From Bacteriovoracaceae bacterium (lineage in GTDB: Bacteria; Bdellovibrionota; Bacteriovoracia; Bacteriovoracales; Bacteriovoracaceae), in the NCBI GenBank assembly GCA_947446575.1, contig CANFHC010000019.1, forward strand, positions 1 through 60,214: a stretch of DNA of 60,214 nt. Direction: 5' to 3'. The translations under genes were made by a program, and so were the position numbers. Below, in pieces: positions 36,006 through 44,917 of this stretch. Under the pieces are notes generated by a model. That model was not told where the DNA came from, did not search any database, and worked only from the letters and a program-made list of their open reading frames with translations. Every line of letters begins with the position of its first letter. The first letter of the stretch is position 1.

Positions 36006-36971
36006 ATGAACTTGGACTATACAAAAATCCCACTCGTTTTTAATGTCTATAAACCCGTTGGGATGACTTCATTTAATGTCATTTATCAATTCAAAAAAAA
36101 TCTCAATTTTGATTACGGAAAAATAGGTCATTTTGGAACTCTTGATCCGTTTGCCGAAGGTGTTCTTCTTGTAGGAATTCAAGGAGCGCAAAAATTAAAT
36201 GATTATGTTCATGAATTATTGCCAAAAACTTATAAAGCTCGTGGAATTTTTGGAGTGAAAACGGCTTCAGGCGATTTAACTAATCCTGTTGATTTAGAAA
36301 AGCATATAAGTGATGAATGGAGAAATAAAAGTTTAGAAGAAGTTGAAAAATTTTTATGTGAAAAATTCCTAGGTGAATATTGGCAGCGTCCTCATAGTGT
36401 TTCAGCGACTAAATATGAAGGTAAGCGTCTGTATCAGCATGCGCTGGCCGGAAGAATGATAAAAAAAGATAAAGTTAAAAGAGAGATATATTCGTTTGAA
36501 GTAGTGCGTTTTAATTATCCTTATTTTGAATTCGTTGTCAGTGTTTCCTCTGGAACATATGTGCGGAGTTTATTTGAAGAAATTGCGACTCTTTTAGGTG
36601 GTGTTGGAGCGTTAGAAAAATTAGAAAGGTTGGCCATTGGCGCCGTCGGAGTCGATAGCTCCTTAGATCAATCAAATTGGCCTAATAAAAAAGATAATGC
36701 TTTTGCGCTAGAGCAAGTTGGAATCCCTCTAGATCGAGTTTTAGAACTTGATCAATTTGTTTTATCATTAGGGCAAAGCAAACATTATTTACAGGGCAGA
36801 AGACTTCAATTAGATGACATCGAAAAGCGCGCTAATGCTGAGTTGATTTGTTCGGAGAATTACAACTGGATATACAATGAAGATGGCACACTTTTGGGGC
36901 TTGGCAGACCAGTTGGAAGCGAGATTCACGCGATTTTTAATTTAAAACTTTCAATTTCACAATTTTGCTAA
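36006..36971 (+). CDS. truB: tRNA pseudouridine-55 synthase TruB
   Basis: A 321-residue enzyme that makes pseudouridine in the T-loop of tRNAs. The N-terminal KPVGMTSFNV is the family start, and the catalytic Asp lies in GHFGTLDPFAEGVLLV. Motifs TYKARGIFGVKTASGD, RPHSVSATKYEGKRLYQHA and SSGTYVRSLFEEIA are present, followed by a short PUA-like end. Lies 13 nt after rbfA and ends the operon; I see no terminator behind it. Confidence 0.96.
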   Translation: MNLDYTKIPLVFNVYKPVGMTSFNVIYQFKKNLNFDYGKIGHFGTLDPFAEGVLLVGIQGAQKLNDYVHELLPKTYKARGIFGVKTASGDLTNPVDLEKHISDEWRNKSLEEVEKFLCEKFLGEYWQRPHSVSATKYEGKRLYQHALAGRMIKKDKVKREIYSFEVVRFNYPYFEFVVSVSSGTYVRSLFEEIATLLGGVGALEKLERLAIGAVGVDSSLDQSNWPNKKDNAFALEQVGIPLDRVLELDQFVLSLGQSKHYLQGRRLQLDDIEKRANAELICSENYNWIYNEDGTLLGLGRPVGSEIHAIFNLKLSISQFC

Positions 36972-37049
36972 ACATCTTAATTTCTTATGATAAAATAAAT
37001 GCATACAATAACTGATAATTAGACTCGATCTTTAGACTTAGGAGTTTTT

Positions 37050-37898
37050 GTGAATACGACCTTTATTGCCATGGCAGTGGCGATCTTAATGGGAATTGGA
37101 TTACTCGTTGGAATTGGAGCTTTAAGCTTACTTTCTGGCGCCCTTAATTTTTTATTCGTTAAACCTAAAATTGAAATTTTAAAAAGCAAGTTTGGTGACA
37201 ATGGTTTTGCTTTTAGTTTCAAATGGGATCAAAGTGCAGAGCCAGTTCGTTTTGATCGTGTGAGATTACATTTATTCAATCCATTTGGAAGTCCCGCTCA
37301 ACTAGATATTACTCGTGAATTCGATGCAAGTGGTAATGATTTTGCTCGTGATCTAGATCTTGGTATTGCCATGAAAGAATTGCTTTCTGCTAAAGGACTA
37401 GAAAGTGCAACACTTGAAATTGAAGTAGCAGCTTCTAGAGATAGCGTCACTCATCAGACTTCGATGAAGGGATCAACATTCATTGAAAAAGTGAAATCAG
37501 CGACTAGCTCAGCAGAAGAGTTGAATGAAATATTAGCTACTCCAAAAATGAAAGCAAGATTTGAAATTCCAGATAGAAGTTTTATTTCTCCTCCACTTCC
37601 AAAGACTGCTAAGCAATTAAAAATGGCAACTAATCCAATGTTTGCAGGCGATTTTGCTGGAGCTGTGGCCGGTGGAGTAGCTGCTCCGGTCGCTGATAAT
37701 TATGCAGTTTCAAAAGTTTGGATTGAACCTGGCTGTATTGTTTGTGATGCTTGTGAAGGTATCTTCCCAGAAGTTTTTGAAGTCACTGATTCGACTTGTT
37801 TAATCCGTCCAGGAGCACCACTTGATAATGGGTTGCGCATCCAAGAAGCTGCCGAAGCTTGTCCTGTTGAAGTTATCAAGTTTACTAAGGCAAGCTAA
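37050..37898 (+). CDS. Membrane-anchored protein with C-terminal 4Fe-4S ferredoxin domain
   Basis: A 282-residue protein. One N-terminal membrane helix (about residues 4-36) is followed by a beta-rich cytoplasmic or periplasmic region (residues 40-190) of unknown family. The final 70 residues are a single-cluster ferredoxin with CIVCDAC (C-x2-C-x2-C) and a distal CPVEV Cys, the 4Fe-4S or 3Fe-4S pattern of Fer4-type small ferredoxins. The start is GTG with AGGAG 5 nt before it. It has its own terminator. The electron partner is unknown. Confidence 0.8.
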   Translation: MNTTFIAMAVAILMGIGLLVGIGALSLLSGALNFLFVKPKIEILKSKFGDNGFAFSFKWDQSAEPVRFDRVRLHLFNPFGSPAQLDITREFDASGNDFARDLDLGIAMKELLSAKGLESATLEIEVAASRDSVTHQTSMKGSTFIEKVKSATSSAEELNEILATPKMKARFEIPDRSFISPPLPKTAKQLKMATNPMFAGDFAGAVAGGVAAPVADNYAVSKVWIEPGCIVCDACEGIFPEVFEVTDSTCLIRPGAPLDNGLRIQEAAEACPVEVIKFTKAS

Positions 37899-37935
37899 GA
37901 TCTATTAATATGATTTAAAAATATTTCAAGCAATG

Positions 37936-37960
37936 GCCTGTCTTTATGACAGGCTTTTTT
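37936..37960 (+). terminator. Intrinsic terminator after the membrane ferredoxin gene
   Basis: GCCTGTC (37936-37942) pairs with GACAGGC (37948-37954), loop TTTAT, followed by six T. Confidence 0.92.
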
Positions 37961-38033
37961 ATTTCCGACAAAATTAATCCGGTCAAGTGGATGTGTTCTT
38001 AATAAAAAATTAACCTTACTTTTTTTCTTATTA

Positions 38034-38041
38034 GTCGATAG
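38034..38041 (+). promoter_or_regulatory. Possible sigma-28-type -10 box before the chemoreceptor gene
   Basis: GTCGATAG matches the flagellar sigma-28 -10 box GCCGATAA at six of eight positions and lies 31 nt before the chemoreceptor start. The matching TAAA -35 box is poor (CTTA at the right distance). Weak evidence. Confidence 0.25.
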
Positions 38042-38071
38042 AGAATTTATATAATTTAAGGAGTCGATCAT

Positions 38072-39901
38072 ATGTTTGGTAAGTTGCATTTAAAGTACAA
38101 AATAATGTGCGCTTTCATCGTTGTTTCATTCTTCTCACTAATAGTAGGAGGTATTGGATATTTTTACCTACAAAATGTCATTTCTAAATACGACCATGTT
38201 GTGAATATTAATATGGCGAATCTCGTTAAAATGTCAGACATGAGAGACAATGTTCGAGCAATTAGAGCTCGATTGTTTTTCATAATAGGATTTACAAAAG
38301 GTCATGAGGAAAAAGTAAAAGAATTTCTTGATAGCTTGAAAGGTGAAATCGCTAAATATGAAATTGCAGATAAAGGATATAATGATATTCCATTTGTTGA
38401 TGGTGAAGAAGCCGTTTATAAACGGGTGAATGATAGTTGGAAAATAGTTAAAGAAAAAACAGTTGAGCTAGAAGGGCTATATAGAAAAGAAGGAACGAGC
38501 GAAAAATTAGAGAAAATATTGTTCACTGATATTATACCAGCTACTGACGATTATTTTAAGGCCATTGATGATTTAATGAGTTTTCAAAATAATGAGTCTG
38601 CAAAATGGACAACTGAATCTGACAGAGTCGCGAAAAATGCGACGGCCATTAATATAACAGTTGTAGCAATTGGATTTATAGTGAGTGTAATCTTTGGAAG
38701 TTTATTAACCAAATTACTTACTGGAGAGTTAACTGCTGTTATTAATGAACTCAATTCATCCTCTCCGCAATTGACTGATTCTGCCACTTCTATGAGATCT
38801 TTAAGCTCTCAGCTTTCATCTTGCGCAACAGAGCAAGCGGCAGCTGTTCAAGAAACGGCAGCAAGCATGGAAGAAATTTCAGCAATGATTAGAAGAAATT
38901 CGGACAACGCAAATAATGCTAAAGCATCTTCAACGGCAAGTCTTCAATCTGTAAAAAATGGACAAGTGGCCGTATCTAACATGCTTGGGGCAATGGAAGA
39001 GATAAATCAAAACAACGATTCATTTAACGAATTTATGGAAAAAAATAATGATGAATTAAGTGAAATGGTTAGAGTCATTACGAATATTTCAGAGAAGACT
39101 AAAGTCATTAATGATATTGTTTTCCAAACGAAGCTACTGTCATTTAATGCTTCCGTTGAAGCAGCTCGTGCTGGTGAGCAAGGAAAAGGATTTGCTGTTG
39201 TTGCTGAAGAAGTCGGAAATTTAGCGCAAATGAGTGGTAATGCAGCCAATGAAATTAAAGGACTTTTAGAAGAAAGTATTTTGAAAGTTAATGGCATCGT
39301 AAATACAACAAAAACCCAAGTTGATAAATTAGTGAGCGATGGAAAAGAAAAAATAAAAGTAGGTGTAAATCGAGCTCGTGATTGTGATGCTGCATTAAGT
39401 GAAATTAACGATAATGTATCTTCTGTTGAAGCTCTTGTGGCCGAAGTGGCACATGCCTCTGGCGAGCAGTCACAAGGGATAGAAGAAGTGAATAGGGCGA
39501 TGGGGCAAATTGATGAAGTCACTCATCAAAATACAGCAGCTTCGCAAAGTGTTTCCACAAATGCTACGCAAGTTTTAGAACTTTCTAGTTCTATAAAAGT
39601 AACTTCTGAGAAATTAGTAATTCTTTTACATGGTGGAAAAGTTGCGATGAGCGAGAAAGCTCCGCTGGTAAAGGTAAAAGTTCCGATAGCTATTAAGCCT
39701 GTAATAACTATAAAAGAAGCAAAAGTAAGCTCAACTATTAAAGATAAAGTGCTTCCTATTAAACGAGCTCAAGTTGCTCCTAAAATAGCCGCTGCTGAAG
39801 CTAAGAAAATTGTGAAAGATGAAGTAGTTACGATACCAAGAAAAAAATCTGGTGAATCATCACTGCCAAGCTTTGATGATTCACGATTTGAAGATGTTTA
39901 A
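38072..39901 (+). CDS. Methyl-accepting chemotaxis protein
   Basis: A 609-residue chemoreceptor. TM1 (about 11-33) and TM2 (about 191-213) frame a four-helix-bundle type sensor domain. The cytoplasmic part holds a long coiled coil with the signalling tip [35 protein letters not shown]-type block near residues 350-385, which contacts CheA and CheW. A recognisable HAMP domain is missing: TM2 is followed almost directly by the coiled coil. The last 75 residues are a Lys/Val/Pro-rich tail without a CheR-binding pentapeptide. The stop shares TTAA with the convergent carboxypeptidase gene. Confidence 0.93.
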   Translation: MFGKLHLKYKIMCAFIVVSFFSLIVGGIGYFYLQNVISKYDHVVNINMANLVKMSDMRDNVRAIRARLFFIIGFTKGHEEKVKEFLDSLKGEIAKYEIADKGYNDIPFVDGEEAVYKRVNDSWKIVKEKTVELEGLYRKEGTSEKLEKILFTDIIPATDDYFKAIDDLMSFQNNESAKWTTESDRVAKNATAINITVVAIGFIVSVIFGSLLTKLLTGELTAVINELNSSSPQLTDSATSMRSLSSQLSSCATEQAAAVQETAASMEEISAMIRRNSDNANNAKASSTASLQSVKNGQVAVSNMLGAMEEINQNNDSFNEFMEKNNDELSEMVRVITNISEKTKVINDIVFQTKLLSFNASVEAARAGEQGKGFAVVAEEVGNLAQMSGNAANEIKGLLEESILKVNGIVNTTKTQVDKLVSDGKEKIKVGVNRARDCDAALSEINDNVSSVEALVAEVAHASGEQSQGIEEVNRAMGQIDEVTHQNTAASQSVSTNATQVLELSSSIKVTSEKLVILLHGGKVAMSEKAPLVKVKVPIAIKPVITIKEAKVSSTIKDKVLPIKRAQVAPKIAAAEAKKIVKDEVVTIPRKKSGESSLPSFDDSRFEDV

Positions 39902-40584
39902 TTTTTAAATGTTTCGATGATATTCGTAGTGAAAAGTTTTTTGAAGGCTTCTTCATTTTCTTTCCAAACACTTTCTAGAGTGACCGTTTCAGAAAGCACT
40001 GGACACTCAAAAGTGAGGACTGGAGACTTTAAAACCTGTGGCCCGTATTCTCCGAGGGATCCAGGCGTTGGATGAGTTAAAAAATCTGCTTCAATTGGGT
40101 ATTTATTAAAGCTTGCTAAAAAATCGGCAAGTTCTTTACAAGCACCATTATAATTAATGACTGGATACCAAGAGTGAAAGCTTAAAATAAACTTAGGCGG
40201 GTACTGTTCAAAAAGAGATACAAGATATTTGTTTTCAGGTTCGCTTAATGGCTCTGTTCCAGGAAAATATTTTTCTTCGCGAGCTTCTGGACTCCATTGT
40301 TTAGATGGAAGATTACGGTTTAAATCAACGCCATTGCCATTAACACGAGATTTTAATTTGAAGCCATCGACATTTACGACTGGAACAACGAGGGTAGGAA
40401 TATCAATCTCAAATGTTTCTTGTAACCATTTAAATAGTTCACTGGCAAGATGAGCACCTTCAACTTCATCACCGTGAACGGCACCTAAAATATAATTATA
40501 TTTTGGAGCTTCTTTAGCCGTCTTATAACTTTTAATTGGCTCGCCCTTAACACTTTTTCCAGGAGTCAGCTCTACAAATTTCAT
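39898..40584 (-). CDS. M14-family zinc carboxypeptidase, MpaA-like
   Basis: A 228-residue peptidase. Zinc ligands are His37 and Glu40 in AVHGDEVEG and the His in ILSFHSW. The Arg-Asn pair in [15 protein letters not shown] binds the substrate carboxylate, and the catalytic Glu lies in LTFECP. This arrangement is typical of MpaA, which trims gamma-D-glutamyl-diaminopimelate from cell-wall peptides. No signal peptide, so it would act in the cytoplasm on imported muropeptides. It overlaps the chemoreceptor stop by 4 nt. Confidence 0.85.
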   Translation of the reverse strand: MKFVELTPGKSVKGEPIKSYKTAKEAPKYNYILGAVHGDEVEGAHLASELFKWLQETFEIDIPTLVVPVVNVDGFKLKSRVNGNGVDLNRNLPSKQWSPEAREEKYFPGTEPLSEPENKYLVSLFEQYPPKFILSFHSWYPVINYNGACKELADFLASFNKYPIEADFLTHPTPGSLGEYGPQVLKSPVLTFECPVLSETVTLESVWKENEEAFKKLFTTNIIETFKN

Positions 40585-40611
40585 CTTTCTCTTTCCTTGA
40601 TATGATTTAAT

Positions 40612-41106
40612 TTATTCTTTTGTTAAAACGAATATGGCCGATTGTCCGGGAGTTTCCTCCACTTCAATTTCTAGTTCTTTGAATTCGAACTGAAATTTTT
40701 CCATGACTTTATCTCTTATTTGAAAAGCTAAATAGCCAGCGATTCGCTCAGCAGATGTATTTTCAATTGGTAAAATAAGAACGTCTGTTTGGGGAATACT
40801 GAATACACTTTCATCTTTAGTAATGAAAATATAATTTTTTTCGCGAGTTTCAATTCGCAAATCAGGATTGTTTTTTGGAATTAAAAGTTTGTGATCTAGT
40901 GAATCGCAAATTTCTCGGACAATTGGTTTAATGTCGAGAAAGTCAAAAACCATGTCGTCATTGAGCTCGAGTGCATTGCCTTTTATTTGCACGCGATAGT
41001 TATGTCCGTGCAAAGGCTCGCGCGTTCCGTCTTTAAAAAGCATAAAATGCGACGAAGCAAAATTAAAATATTGTTTATAAACTCTTATTGAAAATGCTGT
41101 ATTCAT
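40612..41106 (-). CDS. 6-pyruvoyl-tetrahydropterin synthase family protein (QueD-like)
   Basis: A 164-residue T-fold protein. Zinc-binding His residues are in FASSHF and PLHGHNYRV, and the substrate-binding region includes DHKLLIPKNNP and ENTSAERIA. The catalytic Cys that lies a few residues before HGH in QueD is absent here (KDGTREPLHGH), so the reaction may differ from queuosine-pathway QueD. The length is above the 120-140 of QueD. No que genes or preQ1 riboswitch are near. 27 nt upstream of mpaA-like on the same strand. Confidence 0.8.
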   Translation of the reverse strand: MNTAFSIRVYKQYFNFASSHFMLFKDGTREPLHGHNYRVQIKGNALELNDDMVFDFLDIKPIVREICDSLDHKLLIPKNNPDLRIETREKNYIFITKDESVFSIPQTDVLILPIENTSAERIAGYLAFQIRDKVMEKFQFEFKELEIEVEETPGQSAIFVLTKE

Positions 41107-41129
41107 GGCGAAAGTTTTAACATAAGAGC

Positions 41130-41158
41130 TTTAAAAAGAATAGCTTTGAAGCTAGAAT
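41130..41158 (+). promoter_or_regulatory. Possible promoter for rnhA with very short or no leader
   Basis: TTTAAA at 41130-41135 and TAGAAT at 41153-41158 with a 17-nt spacer. The expected start, about 41165, coincides with the rnhA ATG at 41166. Confidence 0.4.
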
Positions 41159-41165
41159 TCTCAAT

Positions 41166-41825
41166 ATGAAAAAAGCTGAAATACTTAGATATCTTAAGAA
41201 GTTAACCAATGTCCTTGACGGTGACGTTGAGGCCCTGGCCGCTATCAATGTCTTAATAATAAAGACTGAAGCACTTCCTGAAGATAAAAAAACAAAAAAT
41301 TTAACCGAAGCGGAAGAATTTCCCTTACCTAATGAGATGAAAGAGTTATCGAGCGGATTTGCGATTTTTGCCGATGGTGCCTGTCGCGGCAACCCCGGGC
41401 CTGGGGCCTGGGCCACTATAATTCAAGACACTAAAGCTCAAATTATTTTAAAATCTTCGGGTGTAGATGTGCCTACAACCAATAATAAAATGGAGCTTGA
41501 GGGAGTCATTCGTGGACTTAAGGGTCTTATTGAAAAATGGATCGAAGAAGGCGTCTCTGACTGCGAAAGTCCAGTTTTTGTCTATAGCGACTCAAAGTAT
41601 GTTGTCGACGGAATTCAAAGCTGGGTACCCGGATGGAAAAGCCGTGGTTGGAAAAAAGCCGACAATAAGGAGCCTGAAAATTTATTGCTCTGGAAAGAGT
41701 TGGATCAATTAAAATCTCGTTTTGATAATATAAAATTCTTGTGGGTCAAAGGTCACGCAGGACATCCACAAAACGAACTTTGCGATAGTATGGCCAATCT
41801 CGCTTTAGATGAGGCCGGTTTCTAA
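41166..41825 (+). CDS. rnhA: Ribonuclease HI with N-terminal extension
   Basis: A 219-residue endonuclease acting on RNA-DNA hybrids. The catalytic set is visible: Asp in FADGACRGNPGPGAWA, Glu in NNKMELEGVI, Asp in VYSDSKYVVDGI and the last Asp in NELCDSMANLA, with the flexible His in KGHAGHPQNE. The handle region WVPGWKSRGWKKADNKEP is complete. About 60 extra residues at the N-terminus are unlike the double-stranded RNA-binding domain of eukaryotic RNase H1. rnhB lies elsewhere in this window. Confidence 0.95.
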   Translation: MKKAEILRYLKKLTNVLDGDVEALAAINVLIIKTEALPEDKKTKNLTEAEEFPLPNEMKELSSGFAIFADGACRGNPGPGAWATIIQDTKAQIILKSSGVDVPTTNNKMELEGVIRGLKGLIEKWIEEGVSDCESPVFVYSDSKYVVDGIQSWVPGWKSRGWKKADNKEPENLLLWKELDQLKSRFDNIKFLWVKGHAGHPQNELCDSMANLALDEAGF

Positions 41826-41849
41826 AAAATTAATTCATGGAGTGAATAA

Positions 41850-42602
41850 GTGAAAAGTCTTCAAACTCTAATTATAAGCGCAATTTTATTAGTTTCATTT
41901 TCTTGTGCAAAGTCGACCGTTGATGGGCGCGAATATCAAATTGGCGCTTATTTGTGGTTTCAAACTAGTGGAGAGTATAGGGCCCTTTGTCATCAAGCTT
42001 ATAATTTAGCTCGCTTGAAGTTAGATCGTGATTTAGAAGAAAAGCACAATGGCAAACGAGCTGTTGTATTTGATATTGATGAAACGGTTCTCGATAATTC
42101 TTTTAGTGGAGCTTATGAAATTAAAAATAACATTCCATGGGATCAGGAAAGTTTTGACCGTTGGGTTGCGCTTAAAAAAGCGGAGCTTGTTCCAGGTGCT
42201 AAAGAATTTATTGACTATGCAATCTCTAAAAGAGTCGAAGTGATATTTATTTCTAATAGAAAAGAATCCCAAAAAGAAGATACTTTAGAGAATTTTAAAC
42301 GCGTTGGGTTGACAGCTAAAAAGGAAAATCTTTATTTTTTCAATGGGGATTGGAGTAAGGAATCAAGACGTTTTGAAGTATTGAAAAAATATCATGTCGC
42401 ACTTTATTTTGGGGATAATCTAGGAGACTTCGCAAAAGATTGGGACTCTAAAACGTCAGAAAGTCGCCGTGCGTTAGTAGACGCGCGAAAAGAGGATTTC
42501 GGGGATAAATTTATTGTTTTGCCTAATCCTTTATACGGAGATTGGGAAAAATCTCTTCCCAAATTTAATATGAAGTCTGATCTATTAAAAACAATTCCAT
42601 AA
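41850..42602 (+). CDS. Class C acid phosphatase-type lipoprotein (e(P4)/OmpP4-like)
   Basis: A 250-residue HAD-superfamily phosphatase. A lipoprotein signal ends in VSFSC at residues 15-19. The HAD nucleophile is in VVFDIDETVLDNS (D-x-D-x-T), the second motif FISNR and the final acidic motif YFGDNLGDFAKDW. SGEYRALCHQAYNLA near the N-terminus is typical of class C phosphatases, which release phosphate from nucleotides outside the cell. GTG start with GGAG 8 nt upstream. 24 nt behind rnhA. Confidence 0.88.
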   Translation: MKSLQTLIISAILLVSFSCAKSTVDGREYQIGAYLWFQTSGEYRALCHQAYNLARLKLDRDLEEKHNGKRAVVFDIDETVLDNSFSGAYEIKNNIPWDQESFDRWVALKKAELVPGAKEFIDYAISKRVEVIFISNRKESQKEDTLENFKRVGLTAKKENLYFFNGDWSKESRRFEVLKKYHVALYFGDNLGDFAKDWDSKTSESRRALVDARKEDFGDKFIVLPNPLYGDWEKSLPKFNMKSDLLKTIP

Positions 42603-42697
42603 AGAGTGAATGCTTTTCTTGATCTTTCTAAACATACACATTAACGTATTAAGAAATAAATATTTTTTTCACCATAACTTACAAGGAATAGGAAAGT

Positions 42698-43429
42698 ATG
42701 AAAAAGAGAGTTCTTACAAGTTTGACTGTTCTAGCTCTAGTAGCAGTATCAGTAGTTAGTTGTTCAAAAGGAAAGGATCCAAAGACTGAAGAAGAAAAAA
42801 CATTTTACTCAATCGGTACTATGTTTGGTTCACGTCTTACTCAACTTCAAATGTCAGATGCAGAAATTGATTCTTTAGCAGCAGGCTTAAGAGATTCAGC
42901 AAAAGGTGACAAACAAAAAGTTGATCCAATGGCATACCAACAAAAAATTCAAGACATGTTTAAATCTCGTATGGAGAAACAATCTGTCGACGTAAAGAAA
43001 AAAGGTGCTGAATTTTTAGAAAAATTCGTTAAAGAAGGAGCGACTAAAACAGCTTCTGGAATGGCATATAAGCATATTAAAGAAGGAACTGGACCAACTC
43101 CAAAAGAAACAGACATAGTAAAAGTTCACTACCATGGAACTTTAACTGATGGGACTGTTTTTGACTCTTCAAGAGAAAGAGGAAAGGAAGTTTCTTTCCC
43201 ACTTAACCGCGTAATTCGTGGTTGGACTGAAGGTGTTCAATTAATGAAAGTTGGTGGATTAACAAAATTTGTTATTCCTTCTGAACTTGCTTATGGAGAC
43301 GCTGGTGCACCTCCAAAGATTCGCGGCGGAGAGACTCTAGTATTCGAAGTTGAACTTCTTGGAATTGATAAAGCTCCAGCTGCTGATGCAGCTCAGGCAG
43401 CTCCAAAAATGCCAGCTCACAAAAAATAA
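42698..43429 (+). CDS. FKBP-type peptidyl-prolyl isomerase lipoprotein
   Basis: A 243-residue FkpA/Mip-like folding factor. A lipoprotein signal ends in VSVVSC (Cys22). An N-terminal helical dimerisation domain (about 30-120, starting with KTFYSIGTMFGSRL) is followed by the FKBP domain with VKVHYHGTLTDGTVFDSS, VIRGWTEGVQLMKVGG and IPSELAYGDAGAPPKIRGGETLVFEVELL. The tail is Ala/Pro/Lys-rich. It acts on proteins crossing the periplasm. Closed by a strong terminator. Confidence 0.95.
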   Translation: MKKRVLTSLTVLALVAVSVVSCSKGKDPKTEEEKTFYSIGTMFGSRLTQLQMSDAEIDSLAAGLRDSAKGDKQKVDPMAYQQKIQDMFKSRMEKQSVDVKKKGAEFLEKFVKEGATKTASGMAYKHIKEGTGPTPKETDIVKVHYHGTLTDGTVFDSSRERGKEVSFPLNRVIRGWTEGVQLMKVGGLTKFVIPSELAYGDAGAPPKIRGGETLVFEVELLGIDKAPAADAAQAAPKMPAHKK

Positions 43430-43452
43430 GAATGGTTTCAATTTTCTTATAG

Positions 43453-43482
43453 AAAAGGCCCCTACATTTGGGGCCTTTTTTT
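43453..43482 (+). terminator. Intrinsic terminator after the FKBP gene
   Basis: GGCCCC (43457-43462) pairs with GGGGCC (43470-43475), loop TACATTT, flanked by A and T runs (seven T after the stem). Confidence 0.93.
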
Positions 43483-43533
43483 ATGCCTTTTTTGACTAAT
43501 TCGAGTCATTTTTACAAGCTTTTAGCCTTAGTG

Positions 43534-43561
43534 TTGAGAAAAATACTCAATATCCTATACT
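43534..43561 (+). promoter_or_regulatory. Promoter giving a probable leaderless mRNA
   Basis: TTGAGA at 43534-43539 and TATACT at 43556-43561, spacer 16 nt. The next gene starts with ATG at 43568, seven bases after the -10 box, and has no ribosome site. Confidence 0.6.
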
Positions 43562-43567
43562 TTCTTT

Positions 43568-44908
43568 ATGAAAACACTGATTTTTACTTTTGCCCTTTTA
43601 GGAATGAGCCATGCGCTTTTTGCGTTTGATATTACCCATTACAGAAAGACTTTAATCGCCATTGATAATCAAATGGAAGCCGTCCATGAAGACGTGGTAG
43701 CACTTTCCCAGTTGTCAGATTTTTTTAGCGATGAGAATGCAGAATACCAAGAATATTTAATTTCTAAATTTAATAATACTCATAATTTCGTTGGTGCTGA
43801 TATCTATGAAATGCAGCACTTGTTAACTGTAAACCAAAAATTAGTGAGAAAACTTATTACAATTGCTAAAAATCATCCTAACTCGATGATAGAGATTGCC
43901 TCTAATGTTGTTTTAATTAATCAGGCTCAACTATTTTTCAATCAATTTTATCACGCTGATGGACGAGTCAGAAGAGTTTTAAAGGCCGCTCTTAAAAGTA
44001 TTGTCATAGATGATGAACGAGTTCATAAGTGGCGCAATGATGTTGAAGTTATTGAAGATCTTGCTCACGATAATAAATTTTTTCTTTCATTAGAAAAAAT
44101 TAGTAAATCTGATAATCGTGAATTAGCAAAAATTATTTCTGATAAAAAAATAAAAGCAAAAGATATTAACTTCGGCAATCACGGCTACGTTGATTCTTTC
44201 TTTGGAGCGATCAACGGAACATACGGTTATGTAAATTCATTAATGACTAATATTGTAGGTGATACTCGTACGAGAAATGGTCGGCTTTTTAATAATGATC
44301 AGATGAAATTAATTTTAAAACATAAGCTAAAACCCTTAGATGTTTTAATGTGCAGTTCACCTTTTACATTGGCAGGCCTTGCTATTCCAGGACGTTTCGA
44401 TCATGGGGCCATTTATTTAGGTACAGAAGCTCAATTAAAAGAAATTGGTATGTGGAATAATCCGAGCATCATTCCCTATCATGCAGACATCGAAGCAGGA
44501 CGTGTGATTTTAGATAATGTGAGATCTGGTGTTAAGTTAAATGATTTAGAACATTTCTTAAATATTGACGAAGTTTTAGTTATGCGAAGAGATCATGAAC
44601 TTGAAGATATAGACCGCATGGCCTTTCAATATAAAATAGGTCTTGAGCAAGTTGGAAAAAAATATAATTATACGTTTGATATTTTAAAGTTAAATAAATT
44701 ACTTTTTACGGAGCTAATTTACTTAGTTTACAACACTGATGAATTTCCCAATCGCAAAAGATTAGGTCATTTAACAATGTATCCCAATGATATAGTGAAA
44801 ATCCTCTTTAAAGAAAATTCTCCATTTAAGATGATTTTATATATTGAAGGGAGTAAAAATAATCAACTTAATGTTGTAGATAAAGTTGTCTTACAAAAAC
44901 GTATTTGA
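43568..44908 (+). CDS. Exported YiiX/NlpC-P60-like (permuted papain fold) protein, probably inactive
   Basis: A 446-residue protein with a signal peptide (MKTLIFTFALLGMSHALFAF) and a helical N-terminal half. The C-terminal half, from about residue 255, looks like the YiiX/YebB circularly permuted NlpC/P60 fold: KPLDVLMCSS, then FDHGAIYLG with the conserved His. The expected catalytic Cys-x-E-L segment reads LLFTELIYLV, with Phe where Cys is usual, so thiol hydrolase activity seems lost. No ribosome site precedes the ATG. A stop/start arrangement links it to the next gene. Confidence 0.72.
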   Translation: MKTLIFTFALLGMSHALFAFDITHYRKTLIAIDNQMEAVHEDVVALSQLSDFFSDENAEYQEYLISKFNNTHNFVGADIYEMQHLLTVNQKLVRKLITIAKNHPNSMIEIASNVVLINQAQLFFNQFYHADGRVRRVLKAALKSIVIDDERVHKWRNDVEVIEDLAHDNKFFLSLEKISKSDNRELAKIISDKKIKAKDINFGNHGYVDSFFGAINGTYGYVNSLMTNIVGDTRTRNGRLFNNDQMKLILKHKLKPLDVLMCSSPFTLAGLAIPGRFDHGAIYLGTEAQLKEIGMWNNPSIIPYHADIEAGRVILDNVRSGVKLNDLEHFLNIDEVLVMRRDHELEDIDRMAFQYKIGLEQVGKKYNYTFDILKLNKLLFTELIYLVYNTDEFPNRKRLGHLTMYPNDIVKILFKENSPFKMILYIEGSKNNQLNVVDKVVLQKRI

Positions 44909-44917
44909 GTGAATTTA

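Noticed and set aside
38048-38056. TATAAT as the -10 box of the chemoreceptor gene
   Set aside because: A start about seven bases later would fall inside the ribosome site, leaving too little leader.
39007-39522. 171-codon minus-strand open frame
   Set aside because: It is antisense to the conserved chemoreceptor signalling domain and has a Ser/Thr/Pro-rich composition typical of a shadow frame.
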